From Pythium myriotylum (lineage: Eukaryota; Oomycota; Peronosporomycetes; Pythiales; Pythiaceae), in NCBI GenBank assembly GCA_023091665.1, contig JALJCQ010000013.1:1674001-1738000 (forward strand): DNA of 64,000 nt, in the 5' to 3' direction. The first letter of the stretch is position 1, and every line of letters begins with the position of its first letter. The notes under the pieces were generated by a model that was given only the letters and a program-made list of their open reading frames with translations, had not been told where the DNA came from and did not search any database. This document shows, piece after piece, positions 11,085 through 21,046 of the stretch. Both the position numbers and the translations under genes were made by a program.

Positions 11085-14000
11085 ATGGCCGAGTCGCGCG
11101 CCGCCGCCGGCGTGGCCCACACGCTCGCCATCGAGGGCATGATGTGCATGAAGAACTGCGGCACGACCGTGCAGACGGCGCTGCGCAGCGTGCCCGGCGT
11201 GCTCGCGGCCGACGTGCACTTCGAGAGCCGCTCGGCGCACGTCGTCTGCAGCGCCGAGGCCGGCGTCACGCCCGCCGACCTCGTCGACGCCGTCGAGAGC
11301 GTCGGCTTCGGCGCCGTCGTGCGCGGCGAGCGCGCCGCCGACCCGCTCACCATCGAGCTGCTCGTCGAAGGCATGATGTGCCAGAAAAACTGCGGCTCGA
11401 CCGTGCAGAACGCGCTCCAGAACGTCGACGGCGTGGCCGACGCCGTCGTCAACTTCGACAAGCGCAAGGCCACGATCACGCTCACGCACGCCGGCAGCAC
11501 GACCAAGGAAGAGCTCATTGACATGGTCGAGATCGTCGGCTTTGTCGCCAGCGAGTACGACGCCGAAAAGGCCATGAAGATCATCATGCAGGACAAGAAG
11601 GCCAAGCAGGCGAAAGAAGAAGAAGTGGCCGTCGCACTGGGCGACTCGCCCAACCCGCGCGCCTTTTTCAAGGTCGAAGGCATGAGCTGCGCCGCCTGCG
11701 TCAAGGCCATCGAAGACCATCTTCGCAAACAAGAAGGCGTGATCGACTGTCGCGTGGGACTCATCAGCCAGAAGGCCGAGGTCATCTTCGATCGCGACCT
11801 CGTACGCGACGAGCAAAACTATCTAAAGAAATGTATCGAGGACGCTGGCTACAAGGCTACGTTCTCGCACGTCGTCGAGTCGGGTGACGACGACTCGATT
11901 GAGCTCAAGTTCACGGTCACAGGGATGAGCTGCGCCGCGTGCGTGGGCAAGGTTGAGCACGCCGTCGGCAAACTGTCGGGCGTTGTAAAGGTGCAGGTGA
12001 ACCTCCCGCTCCACAAAGCCCATGTCCATATCCAGCAGCTCTCGACAACAGGACCGCGTGACGTGATCGAGTGCATCGAGTCCCTCGGCTACCATGCGGA
12101 TATTGTGCTGGGAAGCACGGATCAGGAGGCGCTCAGTCGCACTGAAGTCCACGAGTGGAAGGCGTTGCTGATGACTGCATTAATCTTTTCCATGCCGGCC
12201 ATGCTCATCCACATGGTGCTCGGCTACATCCCGGCGGTCCACCACTTCTTGATGACTCGTATCTACAATGGCATCCACCTCAAGGTGCTGCTGATGTTCC
12301 TGCTAGCGACACCTGTGCAGTTTGGTGTAGGCCGGAGATACTACATCGCTGCGTGGAAAGGACTGCAGCACGGCATGATGGGCATGGACTTCTTGATCAT
12401 TTCCGGGACATCGGCATCCTACCTTTACAGTCTGTACTCTTTCATTGGTGAGGGTCTTGACGAGAACTTTCACGGCCACCATTTCTTCGAGTCGTCAACG
12501 ATGCTGCTCACCTTCGTGACGCTGGGAAAATACATGGAGTCGCTTGCCAAGGGAAAGACGGCCGACGCACTTGCCGAATTGGCCAAGCTTCAACCAAAGA
12601 CAGCTCTTCTCCACACCCCTGGTGAGGCTGACAAAGAAATCCCGATCGAACTTGTGCAACGAGGAGATTTGCTCCGTGTACTTCCAGGTGCGAACATTCC
12701 CACCGACGGTGTAATTAAGTCAGGCACGAGCACGTGTGACGAGTCCATGCTTACGGGCGAGAGTATGCCTGTTGCGAAAGCGCCTGGTGACTACGTGTTC
12801 GGTTCGACGATCAATCAGCAGGGCACACTTGTCATTGAGTCCAGTTGCTTTGGCGGAGAGAGCAGTACCTTGTCGCAAATTTGCAGCCTCATTGAAGAGG
12901 CGCAGCTCCACAAGGCTCCGATCCAGGCATACGCCGACAAACTCGCCTCGGTGTTTGCCCCATTTGTTTTGAGCATCGCGTTGGTCACCTTCCTGAGCTG
13001 GTACATCCTACTAGCGACCAACACAATCCCGGACCAGTACAAAGTTGACCTGGGCCTACGTCCCGAGGATGGCCATTCCAACGATATGTTCATCTCTGTC
13101 CTCTTCGCGATCTCGGTCGTTGTGATCGCCTGCCCGTGTGCGTTGGGTCTCGCGACGCCCACTGCCGTCATGGTGGGATGTGGTGTTGGTGCGAAGAAAG
13201 GAATTCTGATCAAAGGTGGCCGTGCACTTGAGATCTCTCGTCATGTGGACACCATCGTTTTCGATAAGACTGGTACACTGACTGTTGGCCACCCTTCGGT
13301 GACTGACGTTGTCGTGTCTGATCGAACTTTCACGCCACGTGACTTGCTTTACTTTGGGGCTTCGTTGGAGTGTGTGAGCGAGCACGTCTTGGGCAAGGCT
13401 ATCGTTATTACAGCGACCGAGCAAGAGAAGCTGGAGCTCAAGGATCCAACTCAGGTTCACGTGATTCCGGGTCGCGGTATTGAAGGTCTCGTGCCCGCTC
13501 GAAAGGGCTCTGCGGACAAGACTGATGTAAGAGTCATGGTCGGGAATGCCGAGTATCTAGAGGAAAAGCAAATCGAGTTCGGGCCGAAACTTCGGGAGGA
13601 GATGCACGATCTTGAGATGGAAGGCAAGACGGTTGTTTGCGTCTGTGTCGAAGAGAAGCTAATCGGCATCATTGGCCTCGCTGACACTCCTCGGCCTGAG
13701 TCCAAGTCAGTGGTTCAGTATCTGAAAAACATGGGCCTAGATGTGTGGCTCATTACTGGTGATAACATCCGGACTGCAAGTGCAATTGCTCGTCAGATGG
13801 GAATCGATCACGTCAAAGCTATTGCACTCCCTGGAGAGAAGGCTGCCCAGATCAAGGCTTTGCAGTCTCGCATCTCCCCGGTGACGAAGAAGAACCGCGT
13901 TGTGTGTATGGTGGGCGACGGTATCAATGACGCACCAGCCTTGGCGCAAGCCGACGTGGGCATGGCGATCGGTGCTGGTACTCAGATCGCCAAGGCAGAA

Positions 14001-14417
14001 GCCGACATGATCCTCGTCAAAAGCAAGCTCACGGATGTGGTTGTCGCGCTCGATCTTTCGCGCAAGGTGTTCAGCCGTATCCTTCTCAACTTCTTCTTCT
14101 CGATCGCGTACAACTTCATCGGCATCCCGCTGGCAGCCGGGGCATTCTTACCTGTCCTCCACTCGATGATGCCCCCTGCATGCGCTGGTCTGGCAATGGC
14201 CTTCAGCTCGGTATCGGTGGTCGTGTCGTCGTTGATGCTCAAGCGATACCAACCGCCTGAGGTCGACGCAACCAAGCGGCTTGAGAAAGACGAGAAGACA
14301 TTCCAGCAGGATCACAAAGTTGTTGAGCTGAAGAACCTCGTGCGGTACCGCCTAAACTCTGCGAAGGGGAACCCGCCGTACGCCCCACTCACAAACGTAT
14401 CAGAAGAGGACCATTAG
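11085..14417 (+). CDS. Copper-transporting P1B-type ATPase with four HMA domains
   Basis: A single-exon 1,110-aa Cu(I) pump of the ATP7/CCC2 class, which exports copper or loads it into the secretory pathway. The ATG at 11085 (gccATGg) precedes the first HMA domain. HMA domains sit at about residues 10-80, 88-155, 190-265 and 272-345. The third and fourth carry canonical GMSCAAC, whereas the first and second carry GMMCMKNC and GMMCQKNC, one residue longer between the cysteines. Then come the membrane helices, the actuator loop TGES (~556), the transport motif CPC in VIACPCALGLATPT (~682), the phosphorylation site DKTGT (~727), the hinge GDGINDAPAL (~945) and the final helices. All catalytic residues are present. 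Confidence 0.96.
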   Translation: MAESRAAAGVAHTLAIEGMMCMKNCGTTVQTALRSVPGVLAADVHFESRSAHVVCSAEAGVTPADLVDAVESVGFGAVVRGERAADPLTIELLVEGMMCQKNCGSTVQNALQNVDGVADAVVNFDKRKATITLTHAGSTTKEELIDMVEIVGFVASEYDAEKAMKIIMQDKKAKQAKEEEVAVALGDSPNPRAFFKVEGMSCAACVKAIEDHLRKQEGVIDCRVGLISQKAEVIFDRDLVRDEQNYLKKCIEDAGYKATFSHVVESGDDDSIELKFTVTGMSCAACVGKVEHAVGKLSGVVKVQVNLPLHKAHVHIQQLSTTGPRDVIECIESLGYHADIVLGSTDQEALSRTEVHEWKALLMTALIFSMPAMLIHMVLGYIPAVHHFLMTRIYNGIHLKVLLMFLLATPVQFGVGRRYYIAAWKGLQHGMMGMDFLIISGTSASYLYSLYSFIGEGLDENFHGHHFFESSTMLLTFVTLGKYMESLAKGKTADALAELAKLQPKTALLHTPGEADKEIPIELVQRGDLLRVLPGANIPTDGVIKSGTSTCDESMLTGESMPVAKAPGDYVFGSTINQQGTLVIESSCFGGESSTLSQICSLIEEAQLHKAPIQAYADKLASVFAPFVLSIALVTFLSWYILLATNTIPDQYKVDLGLRPEDGHSNDMFISVLFAISVVVIACPCALGLATPTAVMVGCGVGAKKGILIKGGRALEISRHVDTIVFDKTGTLTVGHPSVTDVVVSDRTFTPRDLLYFGASLECVSEHVLGKAIVITATEQEKLELKDPTQVHVIPGRGIEGLVPARKGSADKTDVRVMVGNAEYLEEKQIEFGPKLREEMHDLEMEGKTVVCVCVEEKLIGIIGLADTPRPESKSVVQYLKNMGLDVWLITGDNIRTASAIARQMGIDHVKAIALPGEKAAQIKALQSRISPVTKKNRVVCMVGDGINDAPALAQADVGMAIGAGTQIAKAEADMILVKSKLTDVVVALDLSRKVFSRILLNFFFSIAYNFIGIPLAAGAFLPVLHSMMPPACAGLAMAFSSVSVVVSSLMLKRYQPPEVDATKRLEKDEKTFQQDHKVVELKNLVRYRLNSAKGNPPYAPLTNVSEEDH

Positions 14418-14479
14418 AAGTTATATGTCGAGAGCCTTGTCGTGTGGGTGTAATCATCAAGATCAAGTTGAGTTCGTTC

Positions 14480-16285
14480 TTATCCAAAAACAATCGTCTC
14501 CTTGCCGGAGGGCGATCTCCGTCTCCGTGTAGACGCCCCTTTAAGATGCTGCTCCATTGCGTCCATCTTTACACTTGCGTCCATCATCGCGACCTCCACA
14601 CTGTCTTCATCAGCGCAGACACCTTCAAACATTTCGTCCAGCGCCTCAGACCCTACACTCGTCACAGTCTCAGTAGCATCGAGGGTCGTGTAGTGATGAA
14701 GGGCTGAGCTAAGCTTAGTCTCCTCGTCGCAAAACTCTGCGAGCAACTTGAGCCTTGCAGAAGCCCATCGTGATCGGTCTCTACGCTCGCTCTCGAGTTG
14801 CTCTGCGTGGAATTCCATGTTAATTGTGATTTGGTATTCAACAAAGTCGGAACAAATGGACAAACCGTGAAGCCCGCGGATCTGGTCTTGCAGGATATGT
14901 TTCTCATCCGACACATCCTGAGAAAGTGAGCAGTGAGCATCAGCACCAAGGGACAACAGCTTCGCACCACGACGCACCGTTAGTGCAAGTTTGAGGCCGG
15001 AAATTTCGCTTAGAAGCGCTTTTTCCTTCTGTCGCAAATCCTTGGCGACTTCCTCAATGTGGAACCTCGCTCGCTCTCGCGACGTCAGTTCACTCTGTAG
15101 TTTTTCGCATTGCTTCTCTTTCTCATGCAATGCAACAGCGTAGATTTCCGTCTTGTCTTTCGCCTTCTGTACCTTGGACTCCAGTTCAACCACTTTCTTC
15201 TCGAGTAGATTTCTCTCCGAGACCGAGCCCTGCTCACAGGTTGACAGTTCGATCTCGAGCTTCTTCAGTTGGTCCTGAAGACTCGCGTTAAGCTTGAGCT
15301 GGTCTCGATAGCTCGCCTGGCTAGTCTCGTGGCGAGCCTTGCTCTCACTCAAGAGACGGTCACAGTCCTCGATCATCGTGGTCTGGCGTACAGTTGTTGC
15401 TAGAAGCTGCTGCACTCGCTGTTCCATCTCTCGGTTCTCGCGGACGAGCTTTTGGTTCTCGCGCTGCAGTTGGCGCAGATCTTCCTGAAACTTGAGCTCG
15501 ACGCTTGACTGGGACTGCTCCAACTTTCTCATCTTGTTCTCCCATTCATTCTGGACGCGTCTCGACTTTGCCATGACTTTCTCGTGGTCGCTTTGAAGTT
15601 GTTCCACGCGCTTCTCATGTGTCGCTTTGCACAAACCGAGTTGCTGGCGATAGTGCTCACACTCGACTGAGAGCTCGTCAACGCGGAGCTGCAACGTATC
15701 ACGCGACTTCTCTGCTACCGCGAGCCGCTCAGTTGCCGCGCGCACTTGTTCCTGTCGGTCGTGGCAATCCGCCTCCAGTGTTCGTATCCTCTCCTCAAGT
15801 AAGTGGAAACTCTTCAGCAGGCCGACGTTCTCCTGCTCAACACCTTTCAAAGACACCACGTGTAATCGCAGCTTTTCGTTCTCTTTGGCCCTTTCAGAGA
15901 GCAAAAGCTCGAGTCGTTCGTTGCGCTGCCGAAGCTGCTCCACATGGGTCCGTTGCGCCCGCAGTCTCTCAACAGAGTCTTTGATTTGCTTGAGCTCGTC
16001 GCCTTGTGGATCGAACGAGAACACAACGGGAGTTGACTGAGGCGAGCGCCGCCGTCGCAACGATCGAGTCTCCTGGAGTCGTACAGATGTGTTGTCGCTG
16101 TTGCTGCGAGAGCTAAGTGAATGGGTCGAGAGATGTCGCAATGAACTCGTCGGTGAAGCTGAGCTGATGCTGCTGACTTTGGAGGTGTCGGCGGCTATTG
16201 AGTTCCTATCGACGTTCAGTGCTAACGACGTGGTCTCTCTGGAGGTCACAGAGTCTTCTCTCGTTGGTTCATGGTCTCTCTGCAT
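14480..16285 (-). CDS. Long coiled-coil protein, function unknown
   Basis: Intronless, 601 aa from the ATG at 16285; the frame remains open to a TTG at 16375. Residues ~1-95 are Ser/Thr/Arg-rich and probably disordered. From about residue 100 to 450 the chain is continuous heptad coiled coil rich in Glu, Gln, Lys and Arg. A second helical block follows, then an acidic stretch (~530-580) and a basic tail ending ETIVFG. No catalytic motif, membrane segment or signal peptide is visible. Proteins of this kind often act as centrosomal, basal-body or Golgi scaffolds, but nothing in the sequence selects among these. It is tail to tail with the copper ATPase. Confidence 0.75.
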   Translation of the reverse strand: MQRDHEPTREDSVTSRETTSLALNVDRNSIAADTSKVSSISSASPTSSLRHLSTHSLSSRSNSDNTSVRLQETRSLRRRRSPQSTPVVFSFDPQGDELKQIKDSVERLRAQRTHVEQLRQRNERLELLLSERAKENEKLRLHVVSLKGVEQENVGLLKSFHLLEERIRTLEADCHDRQEQVRAATERLAVAEKSRDTLQLRVDELSVECEHYRQQLGLCKATHEKRVEQLQSDHEKVMAKSRRVQNEWENKMRKLEQSQSSVELKFQEDLRQLQRENQKLVRENREMEQRVQQLLATTVRQTTMIEDCDRLLSESKARHETSQASYRDQLKLNASLQDQLKKLEIELSTCEQGSVSERNLLEKKVVELESKVQKAKDKTEIYAVALHEKEKQCEKLQSELTSRERARFHIEEVAKDLRQKEKALLSEISGLKLALTVRRGAKLLSLGADAHCSLSQDVSDEKHILQDQIRGLHGLSICSDFVEYQITINMEFHAEQLESERRDRSRWASARLKLLAEFCDEETKLSSALHHYTTLDATETVTSVGSEALDEMFEGVCADEDSVEVAMMDASVKMDAMEQHLKGASTRRRRSPSGKETIVFG

Positions 16286-16606
16286 GCTCGCTGACGACGA
16301 TCGGTGCGACGACTTCAGCAAGCGGCCGTTTCTAATTTGCGAAACGACGCGCCACACAAGCGCCACGTTGCACAAAGCAAACTAAGAAAATCTACGTTGT
16401 TTTCCGTGTGGATAGATGGTTCTGCTTACGTCAGGGCTCATGAGGAGCTTCTGTATAGATGGAGGGCGACTTGAGATGGGAGAACGCCTGAGGAGGCTCA
16501 GAGCAGAGAGTTGGGATCCATAGATCAATCACATGAAGCTGAATCGCAGGCTCGCAGTGGCACCATCAAAGGTGCTGGTGTGTTCGACTCTTTCCCCGAC
16601 ACTTGC
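16286..16606. other. Spacer between coiled-coil gene start and GAPDH stop
   Basis: About 320 bp between the coiled-coil gene's ATG and the GAPDH stop, both on the minus strand. It probably contains the GAPDH 3' UTR and the coiled-coil promoter. No gene or clear signal is visible. Confidence 0.5.
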
Positions 16607-18262
16607 TTACAGGCTCTGGGCGAAGTTGAGGGCCCGGTCGATCGCCTCGACTTGCGACGCGTCAGGGAAACGCGTGTGGGTGATGCCCTCGAGCTTCTGC
16701 AGCACACGCACGACCTGGCAGCTGTAGCCGAACTCGTTGTCGTACCAGACGTACAGCACGATCTTGTTGCCGTTCACGATCGTGGCCTTGCCATCGATCG
16801 TGCCCGACGAACGCGAACCGACGAAGTCGCTTGACGCCACCTCAGCCGATTTGACGTAGTCGATTTGGTTCTGCAGCGACGAGTTGAGAGAGATGTTGGA
16901 GAGGTATTGGTTGAGCGACTTGACCGTGAGGTCCTTGGTGTTCTCCGGGTTGAGGTGAAGGTTCAGGATCGCGAGCGATACGTTGGGGGTCGGCACACGG
17001 ATGGCATTCGCCGTGAGCTTACCGGTGAGGCTCGGCAAGCACTTGGTCACGGCCGAGGCCGCACCAGTTTCCGTAATAACCATGTTGAGCACAGCGCTGC
17101 GGCCACGACGCTCCTTCGGGTGGTAGTTGTCGATCAGGTTCTGGTCGTTCGTGAACGAGTGGACGGTCTCGATGTGTCCATCGACGATGCCGTACTTCTG
17201 CTCAAGCGCCTTGAGCGTCGGGGCAATCGCGTTAGTTGTGCAGGACGCGGCCGAGAAGATCTTGCTGTCGGGAGTGATATCTTGGTCGTTCACGCCAGCC
17301 ACGATCGTGGGAATCTACAAGATACATAGCCACGTCAGTATACGCCCCGTCATCACCCACGCAGGGTTAGTCAAACATACCTTGCCCTTGCCAGGTGCGG
17401 TCAGGATGACCTTGGCAACACCAGGCGACTGCAAGTGGCGCGAGAGGCCAGCCTCGTCACGCCAGATACCCGTGTTGTCGATGACGACGGCGTCGCGGAT
17501 GCCGTACTGCGTGTAGTCGCACTTGTCTGGGCCCTCTGAGTAGATGATCTGGATGAAGTTACCGTTGGCGATGATGGCGTTCGCCTCCTTGTTGAAGGTG
17601 ATCGTGCCATGGAAAGGGCCGTGGACCGAGTCTCGGCGCAGCAGCGACGCACGCTTGGCCAGATCCTCCTTAGATCCCTTGCGCACGACGATGGCGCGCA
17701 GCATGAGCTTGACGCCAGGACCACTCTTCTCAATGAGAAGACGCGCGAGAAGACGACCAATACGACCGAAGCCGTAGAGGATGACGTCGCTTGGCTTGGT
17801 CATGGGCTGCGGCACGGACGCGGGCACGACCGCGAGCGGCTCCATCTTGGAGTCAAGGAACTGGCCCAGCGCCTGGAGCTTGGCGGTCTTGGCCTCGTCC
17901 GAGGTCTCCTCGATGATGGCCTTGACTTGGTCTTCCACGAGCAGCAGCGTGCGGCCGACGTCGATGCGCATGGCGCGCGCGTGGGGCGCGTAGTGCGCGA
18001 CGGCGTCCACGACGACGAACGTGTCGCGCGGCATCATCTGCTTGCCGACGTACTTGCACACGAACGAGTGCTGCTTGATGATCTCGATGCTGTTCTTGTG
18101 GACGAGGCCCTTGCCGAAGAGCGTCGTGATGACGTTGTTCTGGCGGTAGAGGCGGCCGATGAGCGGCACCATGAGATCGGCCGCGTCCTCCTGGAGCTTC
18201 CACTCTTCGAGCTCCTGCACGCGCAGGGCGTTGATGGCCTCGCCGTTGAGCGTGTCCGACAT
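16607..18262 (-). CDS. Long-form glyceraldehyde-3-phosphate dehydrogenase with N-terminal extension, 2 exons
   Basis: Exons 17381-18262 and 16607-17314 (donor AAG|GTATGT, acceptor TTGTAG) give 529 aa, about 190 more than classical GAPDH. Residues ~1-155 form an extra helical domain with no catalytic motif. The NAD-binding Rossmann fold begins at ILYGFGRIGRLLARLL. The catalytic cysteine is in SAASCTTN, the partner histidine in ETVHSFTNDQN, and a C-terminal WYDNEFGYS is present, so the enzyme looks active. This architecture (extension plus HSFTNDQ variant) resembles a GAPDH lineage I associate with some bacteria such as Bacteroidetes, rather than with animal or plant cytosolic enzymes. Glycolytic or gluconeogenic role inferred. 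Splice phases are exact. Confidence 0.93.
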
Positions 18263-19694
18263 GGCGAGTGGTGCTTGGGGGTGGCGCGATTAACAGCTGC
18301 GAGGCAAGTCGCGAAGTGAGCTCGGTCGCTTCAGGATCGCGATTCCGTCGGTGGCGCCCGTCCGTCCGTCCGTCCGTTCGTCTCCCATTTGAGCTCTTCG
18401 AGAACGAATGCAGCCGTGACGAGGCGGCGTCAGCAGCGACGGATCGGCAATTTCAGCCAATCAGAAGGCCTAATCGTAAACTTCAAGGTGGGGAAACCGG
18501 GTTTAGCAGGGCGCGGAGCTCCTGGCATGACGTCAGGTGGGTTGAGGCCCCCTGGCTGGAGAGCCACTTCAGAAAGCCGGAGCTGCTTGGGATCTGGTTC
18601 CCCATCGACGAGGAAGGGCGGCGGCGGTCGATGGCCAATGAACAGCTACTCGGCGTGGAGGCCGCGGAGGCAGTTGGGGACGCACCAACGCAATCAGCAC
18701 GAGAGATCTCTTGCAGTGACCCGAGAGGTACGGAGCCGTGACGCAGTTGCCGATGCCATGGGATGCAGCCGAAGCAGCCTGGTCTGGATCTCTGCTACGA
18801 AGGACCTCGGCCGCGGAGATACCTGCACGAGACTCGAAAGGGTCATTGCGCAAGCGTGGCACAACGAGAGCAGCCGTGGCGACTTCGCGCTGGCTGTCTC
18901 GTACGCGTGGGATGGGGCTGCAGTTCGATATGAAGGGCGTGGACGAGCGCGCATCCACGGGCTGGATCATCTTCATACCACGCTCCGAGGGTGAAGAACT
19001 GTGTGTGTGGAGGAAGGGTTTATCAGTTCTATGGGCGTTGAATGCGTTCGTCGTCGCCGCCTGTACAAGCGCTCGACTTCATCAGAACACTTGTCGTTTG
19101 GCGAATGGCTCACCTCGATTATGTATTCGCATACCTTCGCAATTGATGGTTAGCGCGCAGAGGAGTGGAGGTATGATTGATGCTGCACTGCAGAGCGTAT
19201 TTCTTGGCACGAACTGTTCACACTTCAGCGTGTTGGTTTTGGCGTTCCCGGTGACGGGCGCCACATACTCTTCTTGGCGGTCTCTTGACGAGACTCATTG
19301 CTTAGTCAGTTTCGAGCAGTGTGAAGCTTGTGCGAGTGACCCGACGGAGCATATTTAGACGCTTGCTGTGGTTGGATGCTTTAGACTGGGTCAACGTCAC
19401 CTACAGTGTTTGCTCAACTAACCTGGGCGTGGTGTTTGGTGCGAATGGACGAGGGTCATGAACGGTTTCTCAGGAATGAGTTCTCAGGTCCAGGCTGTCA
19501 AGAGCCCTTGACGAGGGGGAGCGCGGCGCGCCACGCACAAGTTGGGAGTAAGTGTGGGAGCTCCTGGCTCAATCGCACTTCAAGTTGCCATGATCTGCGA
19601 CGTGTGTGATACTAGATAACTTAACACAGTGAATCGAGGAGTGGTCTGAACACCTGGGTGACTGTTTGCGTTGACGCTAAGTGAAGAGCTCCCG
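18263..19694. other. Long intergenic region between GAPDH (-) and the SDR array (+)
   Basis: About 1.4 kb with several overlapping open frames of up to ~205 codons, none with an ATG in good context, a domain, or codon usage like the neighbours. A CCAAT box reading ATTGG toward GAPDH lies about 200 bp upstream of the GAPDH start (18457-18461). It holds the divergent promoters; I see no gene. Confidence 0.45.
18358..18376. repeat. Short CCGT tetranucleotide repeat
   Basis: Four to five tandem CCGT units lie about 100 bp upstream of the GAPDH start. A minor microsatellite with no evident role. Confidence 0.7.
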
Positions 19695-20666
19695 ATGGAC
19701 GCCACCTGGGACGGCTCGCAGATGCCGCCGCAGCACGGGCGCGTGGCCATCGTCACGGGCGCGAACCAGGGGATCGGCTTCGAGTGCGCGCGGCAGCTCG
19801 CCGAGCACGGCGCGCGCGTGGTGCTCGCGTGTCGCCACGAGGGACGCGCGCGCCAAGCCGTGCAAGATCTGCGCGAGCGGCTGCTCACCGTGGAAGGCGC
19901 CGGCACGGTCGAGTACATGCTCGTGGACATTGGCTGCATGGCGAGTGTGAAGGCTTTTGCTGATGCGGTGCACGAGAAGTTCGACTGCGTCGACATCCTG
20001 ATCAACAACGCCGGAGTCGGCGTCCCACCGGAGACCCTCTGCACTGACGGGTATCCGATTCAGTTCGGCGTCAACTACTTGGGGCACTTCTACTTGACGA
20101 CGCTGCTGTTCGATCTGCTCAAGAAGTCAAAAGCGTCGCGAGTCATCAGCGTGAGCAGTCCTGCGCATCGCCAAGAAGCAAGTGCTGCCATGTGCAAGTC
20201 TATCAAACTCGACTTCACCAAGCTCCACACAGGAGAAGGGGACTGGGGCTGGCCGCGATACGAGAAATCCAAGCTGATCTGCGTCATCTTCGCCAATGAG
20301 CTTGACCGCCGGTTGCGAAAGGCTGGCATCCACAATGTCAAGTCTATCGGAGCGCAGCCAGGAGTGTGCCACACGAATATTTTCAATGAGTCGATCAAGA
20401 CCTTCTATCCGCGATTCATGTGGGGGTTTATGCAGGGTGTGTGTTCATACACGATGCAGAGCGCATACATGGGTAGCCTCCCACTCCTCTATGCGGCGAC
20501 GGCGGATGACGTTGATGGCGGAGAGTTCTTCGGTCCCAACGGCCGAAAGCACTGGTTCGGGTACCCAACGCGAGAGATCTCAGCCCCGGCGTGCCACTCG
20601 GAAGAATACGGACTTGGGCTTTGGGAGCTTAGTGAGAGGCTAACGAAGACGCCGTTCGAGGTATAG
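19695..20666 (+). CDS. Short-chain dehydrogenase/reductase, array copy 1
   Basis: 323 aa from the ATG at 19695 (upstream codons begin with TTG). Rossmann nucleotide site VTGANQGIGF followed by a basic VVLACRHEGRAR, which suggests NADP(H). Structural motif NNAGVGVPPE; catalytic Ser in VISVSSPAHR; catalytic YxxxK in RYEKSK. The nearest general families are the retinol dehydrogenase/WWOX/protochlorophyllide-reductase-like SDRs; the substrate is unknown. It shares with copies 2 and 3 the segments DGYxIQFGVNxLGHFYLT and a C-terminal LWELSExLTKT, so these three form one subgroup. It is the first of six co-oriented paralogues. Confidence 0.9.
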   Translation: MDATWDGSQMPPQHGRVAIVTGANQGIGFECARQLAEHGARVVLACRHEGRARQAVQDLRERLLTVEGAGTVEYMLVDIGCMASVKAFADAVHEKFDCVDILINNAGVGVPPETLCTDGYPIQFGVNYLGHFYLTTLLFDLLKKSKASRVISVSSPAHRQEASAAMCKSIKLDFTKLHTGEGDWGWPRYEKSKLICVIFANELDRRLRKAGIHNVKSIGAQPGVCHTNIFNESIKTFYPRFMWGFMQGVCSYTMQSAYMGSLPLLYAATADDVDGGEFFGPNGRKHWFGYPTREISAPACHSEEYGLGLWELSERLTKTPFEV

Positions 20667-21046
20667 CTCGTTGCTGGATAGATGGATCGATAGCTAGATT
20701 GTCAAACGCGAAATGATATCTCATGGTGTTCGTGTAGTCTTGTCGATGCTAGAGCAATCTCTGCTGGATGCATCAGGCTGTTCCAGTCTTGGCGAGTCCA
20801 GCGCCATGCAGACAGTCGAGACTTGCCTTCCCCTGCGTGGCTTTGGTGCTGCGGGATTCTTCGCTGTCGCAACCACTCCACGGCCGTCTGACGGGTCCAG
20901 GGAGAAAAGATCCAGCTGAACCCACGCTTCGAATGATTTCAGAATCAGTTTGAAAATGGAATGTCTGGCCACGCAAGCCTTTCACTTCGCTGGCTCATTC
21001 GACGGACTGCGGTCTCCCTCTCACTCCAGCGTCGCGCGCAGCAGCT
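20667..21046. other. Spacer between SDR copies 1 and 2
   Basis: 380 bp holding the 3' end of copy 1 and the promoter of copy 2. Short open frames only; no gene or recognisable signal. Confidence 0.5.

Noticed and set aside
18738..19358. A 206-codon open frame between GAPDH and the first SDR
   Set aside because: It opens at GTG, has no domain, an atypical residue composition and no supporting splice or promoter context; open frames this long are expected in GC-rich DNA.
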